A stretch of 64,000 nucleotides of DNA, taken from Thermoplasmatales archaeon (GTDB lineage: Archaea > Thermoplasmatota > Thermoplasmata > Thermoplasmatales > Thermoplasmataceae). The stretch spans positions 120,303-184,302 of the forward strand of contig DAHXNF010000036.1 of the NCBI GenBank assembly GCA_027366585.1, in the 5' to 3' direction. Every line of letters starts with the position of its first letter. Position 1 is the first letter of the stretch. Under the pieces are notes generated by a model. That model did not search any database and was not told where the DNA came from. It saw nothing but the letters and a program-made list of their open reading frames with translations. Positions 27,691 to 36,335 of this stretch are shown piece after piece. The position numbers were made by a program, and so were the translations under genes.

Positions 27691-28671
27691 TCAGCACTTC
27701 AGTATTGGTATACGAAGTGTTTTTTCGCTTGGCTCTTGGCCCGATATTATATTTTTGATCCGTGCCTTAGAAATTTTCAGTGCCTCTATTGATTGATCCG
27801 AAAGAATCCATTTTCTTCCAAGTGACTGGGCAACAACGCCTGTTGTGCCGGATCCACAGAAGAAATCTGCGACCAGGTCTCCCTTTCTTGTCGATGTAGA
27901 GATGATCTTTTCCATTAGTTTCTGGGGTTTCTGTGATGGGTATCCAACGCGCTCCTTCGCCTGCGAGTTTATGTATGGTATTTCCCAGACATCCGTTGCA
28001 TTTACAAGATTGTATACCCCAACCCCGTCTTCAAAGAACTCTGATTTTCCTGCTCCGTAATTCACGAGGCCTGCCTTACGGTAACGGCACTTGGTGTACG
28101 CTTTTTCCTTCCATGGATCGATCCGGAATTTTGCAGACTTAGAGTAAACGAGAATTGTATCGTGTTTCCTCGAGAACCTATTTATAGATACCCCTCCGGT
28201 CCTATATCTCCAGATTATTTCGTTTACAAAGCGATCGTAGCTGAAGATCGAGTCCATAGCAACCTTTGCATAATGCACAGCGTGCCAGTCCAGATGCAGG
28301 TAAATCAGGCCTCTGGGTTTTAAGAGTCGACGCATTTGAGTCAATCTTGGCTTGAGCCATGAAACGTAACTATCGATTCCACCGGACCATGTATCCTGGA
28401 ATCTGAATTCAGATCCCTGAATTCTAGAAACTGCCTTCCTCTCTTTTCCAGTGAAAAACGGTGGATCGACGTAAATAAGGTCGATGATGGAGCCGGGAAG
28501 TCTCTTCATTAGGCAAAGATTATCGCAAAGATACAGGGTGTTAGCATGAAACTGGCATTCCTTTTCTGCAGTCCCTTTTGGCTGTTCATAAAAATTCATT
28601 CCTCCATCGGGTGTGCTTTCCTTCTCAATACCCATTTCGTTTTGGTTTTCCGGAAAATTTCGATTTCTCAT
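27691..28671 (-). CDS. DNA methyltransferase, beta-class N4-cytosine/N6-adenine type
   Basis: Modifies an exocyclic amino group in DNA using SAM. LIYVDPPFFTG (residues about 66-75) is catalytic motif IV. VADFFCGSGTTGVVAQSLGRKWILSDQ near residue 270 is the SAM-binding motif I. The order IV before I, with a target-recognition region between, defines the beta class. YPSQKPQKLMEKII is motif X-like. No restriction endonuclease lies beside it, so it looks like an orphan regulator or protector methylase, as occurs in many archaea. It lies 41 nt downstream of the cyclodeaminase gene in the same direction. Recognition sequence cannot be read from the protein. Confidence 0.87.
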   Translation of the reverse strand: MRNRNFPENQNEMGIEKESTPDGGMNFYEQPKGTAEKECQFHANTLYLCDNLCLMKRLPGSIIDLIYVDPPFFTGKERKAVSRIQGSEFRFQDTWSGGIDSYVSWLKPRLTQMRRLLKPRGLIYLHLDWHAVHYAKVAMDSIFSYDRFVNEIIWRYRTGGVSINRFSRKHDTILVYSKSAKFRIDPWKEKAYTKCRYRKAGLVNYGAGKSEFFEDGVGVYNLVNATDVWEIPYINSQAKERVGYPSQKPQKLMEKIISTSTRKGDLVADFFCGSGTTGVVAQSLGRKWILSDQSIEALKISKARIKNIISGQEPSEKTLRIPILKC

Positions 28672-28712
28672 ATCACCTATGCCTGACTTCTGGTCTTTTC
28701 AGAATGGTGTAA

Positions 28713-29339
28713 CTAAAAGGGTGGAACTTTCAATGCTTTCATGAGAAGTCCCATTCCCTCTAATCGCTTCGCCTCGAGATTTGAGTGAAGTTCCTTTATT
28801 TTAGATCTTTCCTCTTCAGAGTATATTGGGTCCGATATTCCGTCAACGTTTATTGCTACATTCAGAAGAGCGCCTTCAGCAGCCGCAAACCCGAAGATGA
28901 GGCCACATCCGGCATCGGTGACAGCATTTTTGTTTCCAAGCCTGATCAGCTCAATTGACAGATCCATAACTTCAAGCGCATTTTCTGCTATATTCAATGG
29001 AGGTTGAATCGCTTTCTTGAGGGCAGCTTGAAGGGCTCGAGATCTCTCGAGTTTTTCTTCCTCTGTTCCCTTTGGCATCTTCCATGTTGCCGAAATTGCA
29101 TTGAAAGCAGTTTCGTCTTCATCCATGAGTCTTTCGAGATCTTGCCTTATTTTGACAGCTTTTTCTCCTATTTCCATGACTCTGGATTCATTCGCCTCGT
29201 ATCCCTTCTTTCCGATTGTTAATGCGGAAACCATTGATGCCAGGGCATCTCCCACAATCGCTACCAGTGCGCTGGCAGCTCCTCCGCCGGGCACTGGGTC
29301 CTTTGCTGCAAGTCTTTCAATAAAATTTTCAAGATTCAT
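28713..29339 (-). CDS. Formimidoyl-THF cyclodeaminase (FTCD C-domain family)
   Basis: 208-residue, mostly helical protein. The opening NLENFIERLAAKDPVPGGGAASALVAIVGDALASMVSALTIGKKGY is the hallmark of the cyclodeaminase/FchA family (PxPGGGSAAALxGALGAAL). The conserved DEDETAFNAI and the C-terminal GNKNAVTDAG segment also match. It converts 5-formimino-tetrahydrofolate to methenyl-THF and ammonia. In vertebrates this domain is fused to the formiminotransferase; here the transferase is the separate gene 6 nt upstream. Methenyl-THF cyclohydrolase activity (as in FchA) is an alternative. Confidence 0.88.
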   Translation of the reverse strand: MNLENFIERLAAKDPVPGGGAASALVAIVGDALASMVSALTIGKKGYEANESRVMEIGEKAVKIRQDLERLMDEDETAFNAISATWKMPKGTEEEKLERSRALQAALKKAIQPPLNIAENALEVMDLSIELIRLGNKNAVTDAGCGLIFGFAAAEGALLNVAINVDGISDPIYSEEERSKIKELHSNLEAKRLEGMGLLMKALKVPPF

Positions 29340-29345
29340 ACTAGA

Positions 29346-30242
29346 TCACTCCATCATCCTTACTTCAAGAATCTGATCTGTCTTGAAGGAATTAAGTTGT
29401 AGGTAATATCTTGATGCTTCCACTATAGCTTCCATCGGTACAAGGCCAACTACCTCTGAATCCGAAATTGTTATTCCGTATCTTTGCGCCTCCAGCTTTA
29501 CTAACTCAAATGCCCTATATATGGGAGTTTTAGAGAAGTTAGTAAGATTCATTGAGATCTGGACCATGTTCTTTTCCTTGATGAAGAAAGCAAGGGATTT
29601 TACGAAGGTGAGCCCGCCGTCCTTAGCTCTCAATCCCTTGGCGATCCTCTTTCCTATATCCAAGTTTGTCGTATTTAGATTGACATTATATGCAACGAGT
29701 GGCTCCCTTGAACCTATGATGGATGCGCCGGCAGTTCCCATCAGAGAGGGCCCGAAGTCGGGTTTCCATTTCGGATCTCCAATGCTTTTTGACAGCTCCT
29801 CGTATTGAAAGTTCTTGTTTCTTATGTCTTCAAGATTTCTCCTGACATCAAGCAGTGCCGAGTTACCGTACATGTAAACTGGTATGTTAAGTTCTTCACC
29901 GATCTTCTGTCCAAGTTTTCTAGAGATTTCGATGCATTCCTTCATTGTAACATCGGAGATGGGGATGAACGGTATAACATCTGAAGCGCCGAATCTTGGA
30001 TGTTCACCATGATGCTTCGTCATATCTATCAGTCTGGCAGCGGTCCTGATTCCCTCGAATGCTGCTATTCCCACCTTGTCTGGTTCTGCTATGAATGTTA
30101 CCACTGATCTGTTATGATCGGGGTCCATTTCCCGGTCAAGAACCTTGACTCCCTTTACTGATTGTATAGAAGCCACGATATTATCCACGATATCCCTGTT
30201 TCGACCTTCGCTGAAGTTTGGTACGCATTCAACAAGCTGCAT
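29346..30242 (-). CDS. Glutamate formimidoyltransferase
   Basis: 298 residues. MQLVECVPNFSEGRNRDIVDNIVASI is the classic N-terminus, and DREMDPDHNRSVVTFIAE and HPRFGASDVIPFIPI complete the FTCD N-domain. MVQISMNLTNFSKTPIYRAFELVKLEAQRYGI matches the second subdomain. It moves the formimino group of N-formiminoglutamate (from histidine breakdown) to tetrahydrofolate. Paired with the cyclodeaminase after 6 nt. No other histidine-degradation genes are in the window. This suggests a tetrahydrofolate-type carrier, in line with PurH and glycine decarboxylase elsewhere here. Confidence 0.92.
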   Translation of the reverse strand: MQLVECVPNFSEGRNRDIVDNIVASIQSVKGVKVLDREMDPDHNRSVVTFIAEPDKVGIAAFEGIRTAARLIDMTKHHGEHPRFGASDVIPFIPISDVTMKECIEISRKLGQKIGEELNIPVYMYGNSALLDVRRNLEDIRNKNFQYEELSKSIGDPKWKPDFGPSLMGTAGASIIGSREPLVAYNVNLNTTNLDIGKRIAKGLRAKDGGLTFVKSLAFFIKEKNMVQISMNLTNFSKTPIYRAFELVKLEAQRYGITISDSEVVGLVPMEAIVEASRYYLQLNSFKTDQILEVRMME

Positions 30243-30589
30243 GGATGTATATCTTCTCTCCTTAGAAAAATGCAGCGCATGATCTGGACGAATTAGCTCG
30301 TGAACTAAATTCCAATTTCCAGATGAAATAGCATAGGGCTGAAAACATGAAAAAATTCAGCACTCCTTCATTTTTACAGGCATCTTAATTCATGATTTTA
30401 AATGATGTAGATACCGGCACAACTACAATAATACATTCGCTCTCCCAGAATAGAAAAATCTACTAATATCGAACGGATTAACCATTATATTTGCAACATG
30501 TACCGATGGCTATTGTGCGAACGCGATGCATACCTTTAGTTGTGGCTGCCTCCCTTCGCACTGCTTGTTGTAAAACGATGAGGTAAAAA
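30243..30589. other. Divergent intergenic region between FTCD and class I RNR clusters
   Basis: 347 nt. No credible gene was recognised. GAGGT at 30579-30583, 6 nt before the ATG at 30590, is the likely ribosome-binding site of the first RNR gene. AT-rich elements near 30400-30480 could hold its promoter, but none is clear enough to mark. Confidence 0.4.
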
Positions 30590-31594
30590 ATGATCAACCC
30601 GGCAGAATCAGGACTGAACTTGCAGCAAAGACTCACAAGATCTTCTCTCTTTAACGAACTAGGAGACAGGTGGATTAGCAGGAGAAGAATAGTGGCTGGT
30701 AGCAGCACAAACCTGATGGAGCTGGGGGAAATCAAGTACCAGGACATTTACAATTACTTTGCAAGAATGAGCAGCATTCGCTGGACTTCTGATGAATTCG
30801 ATCTGGCGAAGGATCAGAAGGACTATTCACAGATATCTGAAGTTGAGAAGAAGACAGTTGAAAGAGTGCTTGCTTCTTTGGTTTTTCTAGAGAGTGAGTT
30901 ACTAAACAACTATTATATTATATTGCCATATTTTACGGCACCTGAGTGCTACCTTGTTGGGTCTGCTATAATAGGGCAAACTGCCAACCATACAAATGCT
31001 CTATCGGGCATAGTAAGGAGCGTTGTGGCACAGCAGGAGAGAGACCCGCTGTACAACTCCTGGAGAACCATTGAACATTTGAGATTAAGGAATAAGTCGA
31101 TTAATACCAGATTTGTTGAATTTACAAATAAGCCCCTTTTACTGAATTTCCTGGACGATCTGTTGGTAAGCGTATTTATACAGCTTGTAATAGTTCCATC
31201 TGAACTCAGCCTCATCTACTCATCTACAAGAAAGGGGAGGATGCTGGGTACTTTCGAAATATTAAGACGAATACAGCGTGATCTCGATCTTCATTCGCAA
31301 ACTATTGTTTCTATTTACAGAAAGCTACTTGAGGAGAATTCCACCATTGCCTCCACGGAGTTGAAGGATCACATCCTTAAGATGATTCGTGATCTCACAA
31401 ACCTCGAAACGGATTTCACCCAGTTTCTCTCAGAAGGAATGATCCCGGGACTCAACAATCTGATGATAGCAAAATTCTCGCAAGCCCAGGCAAACAAGGT
31501 GTTGAAGATTCTCTCGATGGAGCCACTGTTCCCAGGTGTAGGCGGCAATCCTATTCCATGGTTTGAGAGTTATTCAGAAATAAGGACTCGCTGA
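30590..31594 (+). CDS. Degenerate ribonucleotide reductase R2-like protein (metal-site lost)
   Basis: 334 residues, clearly an R2 (NrdB) homologue. It aligns without gaps in the core with the complete R2 at 34.0-35.1 kb (TAPE, GTxxxLxRxIQRD). Using E. coli R2 numbers, the ligand set D84, E115, H118, E204, E238, H241 becomes E, T, H, Q, L, H, and the radical Tyr122 becomes Leu. W48 (IRWTSDEF) and D237 (QRDLD) stay. It ends shortly after PIPWFES, about 30 residues before its neighbour, so the tail that docks on NrdA and carries the relay tyrosine is missing. It cannot build a normal diiron-tyrosyl cofactor. A structural or assembly beta-prime subunit, as with yeast Rnr4, is the leading idea. 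Confidence 0.85.
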   Translation: MINPAESGLNLQQRLTRSSLFNELGDRWISRRRIVAGSSTNLMELGEIKYQDIYNYFARMSSIRWTSDEFDLAKDQKDYSQISEVEKKTVERVLASLVFLESELLNNYYIILPYFTAPECYLVGSAIIGQTANHTNALSGIVRSVVAQQERDPLYNSWRTIEHLRLRNKSINTRFVEFTNKPLLLNFLDDLLVSVFIQLVIVPSELSLIYSSTRKGRMLGTFEILRRIQRDLDLHSQTIVSIYRKLLEENSTIASTELKDHILKMIRDLTNLETDFTQFLSEGMIPGLNNLMIAKFSQAQANKVLKILSMEPLFPGVGGNPIPWFESYSEIRTR

Positions 31595-31771
31595 ATTAGC
31601 CTAATTTTCAATTTGTGTATCCAGACATGGTAATGATATATAATCATGATTGGTCACATATCAGGTAAAAAAAAACAACTTATATCTTAGAACATTGAAA
31701 AAGTTACAAACATTTGCAGTATCTCATGAACCAAATGTTCCTAAATATATGCGATTGGAGGGTGAAATTGA

Positions 31772-34033
31772 TTGGAATTTATAATGAAACCGACCAAGGT
31801 TATAAACCGCGAAGGGAAGGAAGTACCTATTGATGTTACAAAGATCAGGTCAGTGATAGAGAAGGCCTGCCAGGGCCTAAGGGTTGATCCAATGGAGCTA
31901 GAACTCGACTCACAGATCCATTTCACCGATCGGATTTCGACAAAGACAATCCAGGAGACTCTGATCAAGGTTGCAAACGAGAAAGTAAAGATGTCAGAGC
32001 CTGACTGGACATTCGTCGCTGCAAGGCTCCTATTGCATCATCTCTACAAGGAGTCATCCAGGAAGCGTGGCGAACCCTACGGCAATTTCTGGAGCCTGGT
32101 ATCCCATTTAGTTTCCGACGGGAGATATGACTCCCGAGTCCTAAGCGAATATTCAAGGGAAGATTTTGAGATGTTTGAGAAGGCACTAAGACCCGAACGG
32201 GACCTGCTACTGGGTTATCCAGGGTTGAAGCATCTGGTTGATCGTTATGCGATCCGCACTAAGGACGAAATTTGGTTCGAGCTTCCGCAGGATGTGTTCA
32301 TGGGCGTCGCAATATACCTCGCCCTGGCGGAGGAGAAGACTAAGAGAGTATACTGGGCGCTAAAGTTCTACGAGGTATTATCCAATCTTTACATTACGAT
32401 GGCGACTCCCACACTGGCTCAGGCACGCAGGCCTAAGGGGCAGCTCAGCTCATGCTTCATTGACAGCCCCGATGATTCAATCAATGGAATATTTGATGGA
32501 TTAACTGCCTTCGCGCAGATCTCCCAGAATGGCGGTGGAATGGGTGTCTACTTAGGCCACATTCGCGGTCTTGGAAGCTCAATCAGGGACTATGCCGGCG
32601 TCGGAAGTGGCGTTATCCCCTGGGTAAGGTTGTACAATGATACAGCAGTTTCTGTGAACCAGCTTGGCCAGAGAGCCGGCGCCGCAAGTATATGGCTGGA
32701 TATCTGGCACACAGATATAGTGGATTTCCTTGATCTAAAGACAAACAATGGAGATGAAAGGAGGAAAGCGCATGACATATTTCCAGGTGTGTGCGTTCCT
32801 GATCTCTTCTATAAGAGACTGGAAAAGGGTGAGAGTTGGTACCTCTTTGACCCACATGAGGTGCGAATCAGGAAAGGGTGGAGACTAGAGGAATCATGGG
32901 GAGAAGAGTTCGAGAGTAGATATATGGAATGCGTCTCCGACCCATCGGTTCCCAGAAAGGAGATCAGTTCTCTTGAACTGATGGGACTGATACTCAAGAG
33001 CCTGTACGAAACTGGCGGACCATTTTTCTTCAACCGGGATACTGTAAACAGGCTCAACCCAAACAAGCACGCAGGAGTCATCTATTCCTCGAACCTCTGC
33101 ACGGAGATAACACAGAACCAGTCTTCCACTGTCAGGACAAATGAGAACGTTTCCGATGACATGATAACCCTTCAGTACAGGACAGGAGACATGGTGGTTT
33201 GCAACCTGTCATCCATCAATCTTGGTAGGACAAACACACCTGAACTCCTTTCGGAGGTAATCCCGGTGCAGGTAAGAATGCTTGATAATGTGATAACCCT
33301 GAATAACCTGCCGGTCCCTCAGGCTACCATGACAAACATGAAGTACAGGGCAATTGGCGTGGGAGTGTCAGGATATCATCAGCTGCTTGTGCAGAACGGC
33401 ATAGACTGGGAATCTGAGGAGCATGTCGCGTTCGCAGACTCCCTGTTCGAGCACATAAACTACGTGGCTGTCAACGCCAGCTGTGATCTTGCCGCGGAGA
33501 GAGGATCATACCCTCTGTTCAAGGGCAGCGACTGGGAATCTGGAGAGTATTTCAGCCTACGTGGATATAAGGATCAAAAATGGTTAGATCTGGCAGCAAA
33601 GGTAAAGGAGAAGGGCATAAGAAACGGGTACCTTATCGCAATAGCACCGACGGGTAGCACCAGCGTCATAGCCGGATCTACTGCAAGCGTAGACCCGATA
33701 TTCAAGCCTGTATTCATTGAAGAGAAGAAGAGCTTCGTCATCAAGAGGGTCGCCCCGGAACTGACCGCCGAAAATGCTCGACTATACAAGGAGGCGCATT
33801 CAATCGACCAGTCATGGAGCATTAAGGCAGCCGCGGCCAGGCAGCGGCACATAGACCAGTCCCAGTCCCTCAACCTCTATGCTACACAGGATCTCGATGA
33901 AGAGAAGTTTCTTAGCCTATACTATGATGCTTGGAAGCTTGGAGTCAAGACACTGTACTATTTCAGGAATTACACAAAGGACGAGGATGAAGTGAAACAG
34001 GATGCAGAGGCATGCGAGTCATGCCAGGCATGA
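31772..34033 (+). CDS. nrdA: Class I ribonucleoside-diphosphate reductase alpha subunit
   Basis: Catalytic large subunit that makes deoxyribonucleotides with a radical delivered from R2. An N-terminal ATP-cone (KPTKVINREGKEVPIDVTKIRSVIEKAC) should provide dATP control. QLSSCFIDSPDDSINGIF carries the first redox cysteine and SNLCTEI near residue 442 the N-C-E active site. VVCNLSSINLGR follows, with the second redox cysteine. IAPTGSTSVIAG is the usual phosphate-binding loop. The C-terminus ends CESCQA, the shuttle cysteine pair. TTG at 31772 is 7 nt after GGAGGGTG; ATG at 31784 is an alternative, and CTAAATATATG at 31741-31751 may be a TATA box. The stop lies 1 nt before the likely nrdB start. 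Confidence 0.93.
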   Translation: MEFIMKPTKVINREGKEVPIDVTKIRSVIEKACQGLRVDPMELELDSQIHFTDRISTKTIQETLIKVANEKVKMSEPDWTFVAARLLLHHLYKESSRKRGEPYGNFWSLVSHLVSDGRYDSRVLSEYSREDFEMFEKALRPERDLLLGYPGLKHLVDRYAIRTKDEIWFELPQDVFMGVAIYLALAEEKTKRVYWALKFYEVLSNLYITMATPTLAQARRPKGQLSSCFIDSPDDSINGIFDGLTAFAQISQNGGGMGVYLGHIRGLGSSIRDYAGVGSGVIPWVRLYNDTAVSVNQLGQRAGAASIWLDIWHTDIVDFLDLKTNNGDERRKAHDIFPGVCVPDLFYKRLEKGESWYLFDPHEVRIRKGWRLEESWGEEFESRYMECVSDPSVPRKEISSLELMGLILKSLYETGGPFFFNRDTVNRLNPNKHAGVIYSSNLCTEITQNQSSTVRTNENVSDDMITLQYRTGDMVVCNLSSINLGRTNTPELLSEVIPVQVRMLDNVITLNNLPVPQATMTNMKYRAIGVGVSGYHQLLVQNGIDWESEEHVAFADSLFEHINYVAVNASCDLAAERGSYPLFKGSDWESGEYFSLRGYKDQKWLDLAAKVKEKGIRNGYLIAIAPTGSTSVIAGSTASVDPIFKPVFIEEKKSFVIKRVAPELTAENARLYKEAHSIDQSWSIKAAAARQRHIDQSQSLNLYATQDLDEEKFLSLYYDAWKLGVKTLYYFRNYTKDEDEVKQDAEACESCQA

Positions 34034-34034
34034 G

Positions 34035-35093
34035 ATGAAGAATATGCAGAAGAAATTATTGTTTAACCCTGATGGAACAAGGGATTTAAAGTTCCAGAGG
34101 CTAATTGGCGGTAAGTCTACCAACCTGATCGAATTTGCAAACGTGAAGTACGACTGGGCAGAACAACTATACAGGAAGATGCGCCAGTTCTTCTGGATAC
34201 CTGATGAGGTTCCGCTCGGAGACGACAAGAGGCAGTATCCAAAGCTCACGGAAGCCGAGCAGACTGCGTACAAGAAGACACTGGCATTCCTGATCTTCCT
34301 GGATAGTATACAAGTGGATAACCTTGGCGCCCTCGCACTATATATTACAGCGCCTGAAGTTGTAGCCTGCCTCAAGACCCAGGCATTCTTTGAAACGATA
34401 CACGCTCAGAGCTATGATTACCTCCTAACGTCGGTGGTTGATTCGCTGACCAGGGATGAGGTTTATACTATGTGGAAGGATGATGCCAACCTGCTCACGA
34501 GAAACAAGTTCATAACAGACCAGTACCAGGAGTTCATTGAAAATCCAACCGAGCGTGCTTTTCTCAGATCTTGCATGGCCGATTACCTGCTGGAGGGCGT
34601 ATACTTCTACAGTGGGTTTGCCTTCTTCTATGCCCTTGGAAGACAGGACAAAATGGGAGGTACTGTGAGCCTGATCCGCCTGATCCAGAGGGATGAAAAC
34701 ACACACCTTGCCCTTTTTACCCATATACTTAGGACGTTGGCCGACGAAAACCAGGAGTGGTTTACCAGCGGTATACGGAATGAGCTGACTTCGATGCTCA
34801 AGACCGCCGTCGAGCATGAAATATCATGGGGAAAATATGTCACAAGGAACCAGATCCTTGGTCTTTCCGACACAATCATAGAAAACTACATAAAGTATCT
34901 TGGAAATATGCGTGCGGAATCGATCGGACTTGAACCACCGTATGAGAAAATCAAGCATCCAATGCCCTGGGTTGACAGTTTTGCAGCCATGAACTCCACC
35001 AAGACAGATTTCTTTGAAAGAAGAGTAACAAACTACCAGAAGTTCAGCGGATCAATGAATTTCGATAAGTTGAAGCCTCCGGGCTCCACCTGA
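34035..35093 (+). CDS. nrdB: Class I ribonucleotide reductase R2 (radical-generating) subunit
   Basis: Complete R2. All E. coli-type ligands can be assigned: D84 in FLDSIQ, E115 and H118 in FFETIHAQSY, E204 in LLEGVYFY, and E238/H241 in IQRDENTH. The radical tyrosine (Y122) is the Y of HAQSY. W48 lies in FFWIPDEV. A C-terminal tail with a tyrosine (RRVTNYQKFSG) is present for docking and radical relay. The frame is open from 34002 inside nrdA; ATG at 34035, 1 nt after the nrdA stop, is the likeliest start (Met at 34044 also possible). Metal type (Fe or Mn) cannot be told. The upstream paralogue lacks these ligands. Confidence 0.93.
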   Translation: MKNMQKKLLFNPDGTRDLKFQRLIGGKSTNLIEFANVKYDWAEQLYRKMRQFFWIPDEVPLGDDKRQYPKLTEAEQTAYKKTLAFLIFLDSIQVDNLGALALYITAPEVVACLKTQAFFETIHAQSYDYLLTSVVDSLTRDEVYTMWKDDANLLTRNKFITDQYQEFIENPTERAFLRSCMADYLLEGVYFYSGFAFFYALGRQDKMGGTVSLIRLIQRDENTHLALFTHILRTLADENQEWFTSGIRNELTSMLKTAVEHEISWGKYVTRNQILGLSDTIIENYIKYLGNMRAESIGLEPPYEKIKHPMPWVDSFAAMNSTKTDFFERRVTNYQKFSGSMNFDKLKPPGST

Positions 35094-35101
35094 TTTTATA
35101 C

Positions 35102-35875
35102 TCAGGAGAATTCGTCTTTAACCCCAAGTATTTTTGACTTCAGTGTTTTTAACGAAAATAGGAGGATAATCGCTCCAAGGAACGATATCAGGAAAAGAAG
35201 GATAGCGCCAATCTTGACGGGCCCATAATTGAACCTTGCTCCCAGTTTGTAAACAGTGAGGCAAGCCATTATATAACCGACTATTCCAATAAGACCGCCA
35301 AGAATTACTAGGGATAGCCCCTCGATCAGCATTACGTAATGTCCAGAAAGATATGCAAGACTGAACTGCGTTGCAGAATATGAATTGAGAAATCCAATAG
35401 AAACAATAGCTCCGGGGATCAGCAGAACCAGTCCTACGAAAAGAACGTACGTGGCTGTAACTCCGGTCCTGTATTCTGAGTCTATTATCCTCATCATTGA
35501 AAAACCATGATTCATTATAATGAAGCTAACTATCGATATCACAATCATTCCTATGAGCGTATATTCCAGCATGGGCATCTGGCTGGCAAGCTTCGGGCCG
35601 TCAATCGTGACTGTCGATGGATTGTAATAAGGCTGAAAAGTATTGAAGAGCAGGTTGACCTGGAACGGTGAAGCTACAATATAGAGAATCTCTTCTACGA
35701 TAATGAGCGGCATTGCGAATCTCAGGAAGTCCATGCCTCTGGTGAAAATGCCCCTCCTGTCTATCCTGATCCTGGATTCTGCAGTCACTGATCGGGGCAG
35801 AATGGCAGCGCATATCACACAATTTTCGAGGACGTCCTCGTTAATTGCACCGCATCTCTTGCATTCTCTGACCAT
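35102..35875 (-). CDS. Zinc-ribbon membrane protein, unknown function
   Basis: N-terminal zinc ribbon CKRCGAINEDVLENCVIC (residues 5-22), then about five membrane helices: DFLRFAMPLIIVEEILYIV, MIVISIVSFIIMNH, TYVLFVGLVLLIPGAIVSIGFL, VMLIEGLSLVILGGLIGIVGYIMACL and IGAILLFLISFLGAIILLF. The frame opens at 35893, but a strong TATA box at 35899-35908 lies only a few bases before that ATG and 24 nt before the ATG at 35875. The shorter start, giving MVRECKRCG, is therefore chosen. Such zinc-ribbon plus helix proteins are widespread in archaea without known role. It is convergent with nrdB, 8 nt apart. Confidence 0.8.
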   Translation of the reverse strand: MVRECKRCGAINEDVLENCVICAAILPRSVTAESRIRIDRRGIFTRGMDFLRFAMPLIIVEEILYIVASPFQVNLLFNTFQPYYNPSTVTIDGPKLASQMPMLEYTLIGMIVISIVSFIIMNHGFSMMRIIDSEYRTGVTATYVLFVGLVLLIPGAIVSIGFLNSYSATQFSLAYLSGHYVMLIEGLSLVILGGLIGIVGYIMACLTVYKLGARFNYGPVKIGAILLFLISFLGAIILLFSLKTLKSKILGVKDEFS

Positions 35876-35898
35876 TAGATGCGTAGAATGCATAAATG

Positions 35899-35908
35899 AT
35901 ATATATAA
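35899..35908 (-). promoter_or_regulatory. TATA box that decides the start of the zinc-ribbon protein
   Basis: The minus strand reads TTATATATATC. Its distance to the ATG at 35875 (about 24 nt) fits a leaderless start; the upstream ATG at 35893 would lie before transcription begins. Confidence 0.55.
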
Positions 35909-36061
35909 TTATCATGATGAAAAAGGAATTAACGGATTTCCATTGACTTGGGGCAGTACTCACACGTCAAAGAAAAATAAATATGGAATATGTTATTTTC
36001 CTTTCCCGAGCAAAAAGAAAGCTCACAAAATTAAATATGATTTTAAAATTACCGTGGAAGA

Positions 36062-36146
36062 GCAGGGGTTGTCGAGATTGGTCAAAGGCGCCAGATTGAG
36101 GGTCTGGTTCCGTAGGGATACGTGGGTTCAAATCCCATCCCCTGCA
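36062..36146 (+). tRNA. tRNA-Leu (anticodon GAG)
   Basis: 85-nt class II tRNA. Acceptor stem GCAGGGG pairs with CCCCTGC, and discriminator A is at 36146. Anticodon stem CCAGA/TCTGG encloses loop TTGAGGG, so the anticodon is GAG, reading CUC and CUU leucine codons. A long variable arm (GTTCCGTAGGGATAC region) and T-arm GTGGG-TTCAAAT-CCCAT are present. No intron is seen. AT-rich TTTTAAAATTA lies about 15-25 nt upstream. CCA is not encoded. Confidence 0.93.
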
Positions 36147-36335
36147 TTCCACTGACTATCCTGGATCGGGTTCCATGTATTTCGATCTCGACCATCGACA
36201 TGAAGCATCTCTTTGCGCATACTTCTAATAGGAATACTTAATTATGACTATACATCAATATACGATGCACGAACACGTAAGGTGTTTATCATGGTGCACT
36301 GATAACAGGAAGAGCGCGGAGCTTAAAGGATAGTA

